Of a DNA stretch of 34,679 bases, positions 33,722-34,679 are shown piece by piece. The stretch is from an uncultured Muribaculaceae bacterium (lineage in GTDB: Bacteria > Bacteroidota > Bacteroidia > Bacteroidales > Muribaculaceae). The notes beneath the pieces were generated by a model that saw nothing but the letters and a program-made list of their open reading frames with translations, was not told the DNA's origin and did no database searches. Position 1 is the stretch's first letter. Every line of letters begins with the position of its first letter. Where the stretch lies: positions 1 to 34,679 of the forward strand of contig CAJUKD010000024.1 in the NCBI GenBank assembly GCA_910587235.1, in the 5' to 3' direction. A program made the position numbers and the translations under genes.

Positions 33722-34582
33722 TCAGCGGTTTTTTATGGCGTTAATTATGTGCCTGGCTATGTATGGCGCGGCTTCGTTGCGGCAGGGGGCGAAAGAGGGC
33801 CAGTCGTTGAAGTCGATGATGCTGAAGCTTCCGTCAGGGGCTATTATGCAGTCGCCGCCGTAAATTTTCACGTCAAGGACTTCGGCGGCTTTGTTGCATG
33901 TGGCTTCGAGTTGTTCGGCGTCGAAAGGAATTTCAGCCGGTTTTCCGTTGAAGGATTCAAGGCCGTATTTCATGTGGCCTGAGATGAACGGATAGAACCA
34001 GAAGAAGTAGGAATTGTCGGCCAGGCCGTAGAATTTCACCAGGTCGCCTTCGAGATGACGGTTGATGACAGCGCGCTTGATGCCGCGCAGGAAATATTCC
34101 TGAAGCACTTCCTGCGCTTCTTCGGGGTGGCGGCAGTAGCTGACGTCCTCTTTGTGCATGGAGTGGGCTTCGCCGCGCTTTATCCAGCATTGTTCCATGT
34201 GTGCTGCGGCGAGGCGGTCGAGTATGGCTTCGTCGGTGTCGACGATAAGGCTTTCGGGGTAGGGGATGTTGCTGCCGAGCAGGATTCGAGTCATACGCTC
34301 GCGGGTGCAGTTCTCGATTCCATAACCTGAGTTTATCACCAGAGCGCCGTCGTCTTCAAGCTTTTGCAGTAGTTCGATGGAGCGACGTTCGCGGCACATG
34401 TTCAGGATTATGTTTTCGCCGATAGGGGTGGTGGCGAACTGCTCCTCGCTGTAGATTTTCATTTCGCAGCCGCGTTTGCGCAGCTGCTCGGCTACGATAT
34501 TGAATATGGCTGCGTCGTTGCCTATGTGGTTTGGCGAGAATGCGCCCGCGCGCATGATGCCTGCTATTTTTATGTCTGCCAT
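33722..34582 (-). CDS. ATP-grasp-fold protein, first gene of the inositol-lipid operon
   Basis: A 286-aa protein from the ATG at 34582 (MADIKIAGIMRAG); an in-frame extension to 34630 runs over the promoter and is rejected. The N-terminal Rossmann-like part (1-90) precedes an ATP-grasp core. SGYGIENCTRERM and IPYPESLIVDT are followed by a CWIKRGE lysine strand (near 150-156). AVINRHLEGDLVKFYG and the metal-binding strands GGDCII and SIIDFNDWPSF (Asp near 255 and the following Asn) complete the site. ATP-grasp enzymes form acyl-phosphates for ligation, but the fold also includes inositol-phosphate kinases of the ITPK family. Its place at the head of an inositol-lipid operon makes an inositol-related kinase or ligase possible; the substrate is not evident. 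Cytoplasmic. Confidence 0.78.
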   Translation of the reverse strand: MADIKIAGIMRAGAFSPNHIGNDAAIFNIVAEQLRKRGCEMKIYSEEQFATTPIGENIILNMCRERRSIELLQKLEDDGALVINSGYGIENCTRERMTRILLGSNIPYPESLIVDTDEAILDRLAAAHMEQCWIKRGEAHSMHKEDVSYCRHPEEAQEVLQEYFLRGIKRAVINRHLEGDLVKFYGLADNSYFFWFYPFISGHMKYGLESFNGKPAEIPFDAEQLEATCNKAAEVLDVKIYGGDCIIAPDGSFSIIDFNDWPSFAPCRNEAAPYIARHIINAIKNR

Positions 34583-34627
34583 GTATGGATGGGCCTGTTG
34601 ATGATAATTCCGGTTTATTTTAAGTTG

Positions 34628-34635
34628 CAAAGTTA
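34628..34635 (-). promoter_or_regulatory. -7 element of the inositol-lipid operon
   Basis: TAACTTTG on the minus strand is an exact TAnnTTTG match 45 nt upstream of the ATP-grasp ATG, predicting a leader of about 40 nt. A convincing TTTG partner at 17-23 nt is not seen, so the promoter is weak by consensus or regulated. Confidence 0.45.
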
Positions 34636-34679
34636 CTACAAAAAAGTGAAATGCGGAAAGATATAGTGATAGAATTGAG

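Noticed and set aside
1..34679. CRISPR arrays, insertion sequences, prophage or integrase genes
   Set aside because: No regularly spaced repeat array, transposase or integrase signature or flanking inverted-repeat pair was seen; gene content is housekeeping and surface functions.

Overview
This is a 34.7 kb chromosomal window from a member of the Bacteroidales. A Muribaculaceae-like gut bacterium fits best. The evidence is Bacteroidetes-type promoters (TTTG / TAnnTTTG), secreted proteins ending in type IX secretion (T9SS) sorting domains, a TamL-type lipoprotein, pyruvate:ferredoxin oxidoreductase (strict anaerobe) and an inositol-lipid gene set. The family-level assignment is inference. I see no mobile element, prophage, CRISPR array or rRNA.

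Region 1 (1-8.7 kb, minus strand). A tRNA-Arg(ACG) cut by the window edge lies downstream of a tight five-gene run: TPR-type sensor histidine kinase, TamL outer-membrane assembly lipoprotein, phosphoglycolate-phosphatase-like HAD enzyme, exported WG-repeat/caspase-fold protein, and NAD-dependent epimerase. Gaps are 6 to 22 nt. A second promoter seems to sit at the start of tamL and would give a nearly leaderless mRNA.

Region 2 (8.7-18.2 kb, plus strand). Three large exported multidomain beta-sandwich proteins (1157, 967 and 847 aa) are built from choice-of-anchor-J/cleaved-adhesin-like, FN3-like and regulatory-like modules. The first two end in closely similar T9SS type A sorting domains. Hairpin terminators separate the genes.

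Region 3 (18.2-26.6 kb, minus strand). The genes are nifJ (PFOR), an M6-family secreted metalloprotease with a T9SS-like tail, a DUF4919-like exported protein and a small unknown membrane protein. The nifJ promoter overlaps the terminator of the protease gene.

Region 4 (26.6-34.6 kb, minus strand). This is an inositol-lipid locus. An eight-gene operon encodes, in transcription order, an ATP-grasp protein, a PgpA-type phosphatase, a GtrA-like membrane protein, a CDP-alcohol phosphatidyltransferase (probable phosphatidylinositol-phosphate synthase), a PAP2/Aur1-like inositol phosphosphingolipid synthase, a PlsC-type acyltransferase, a second CDP-alcohol phosphatidyltransferase and a HAD hydrolase. 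A terminator and an AT-rich regulatory gap separate it from the gene for inositol-3-phosphate synthase. The expected pathway is glucose-6-P to inositol-3-P, then phosphatidylinositol phosphate, phosphatidylinositol, and inositol-phosphoryl-dihydroceramide. The most striking feature is an 11-nt G tract inside the phosphatidylinositol-phosphate synthase gene, placed where slippage would switch the enzyme off. The ATP-grasp protein and the second CDP-alcohol transferase have no assigned step.
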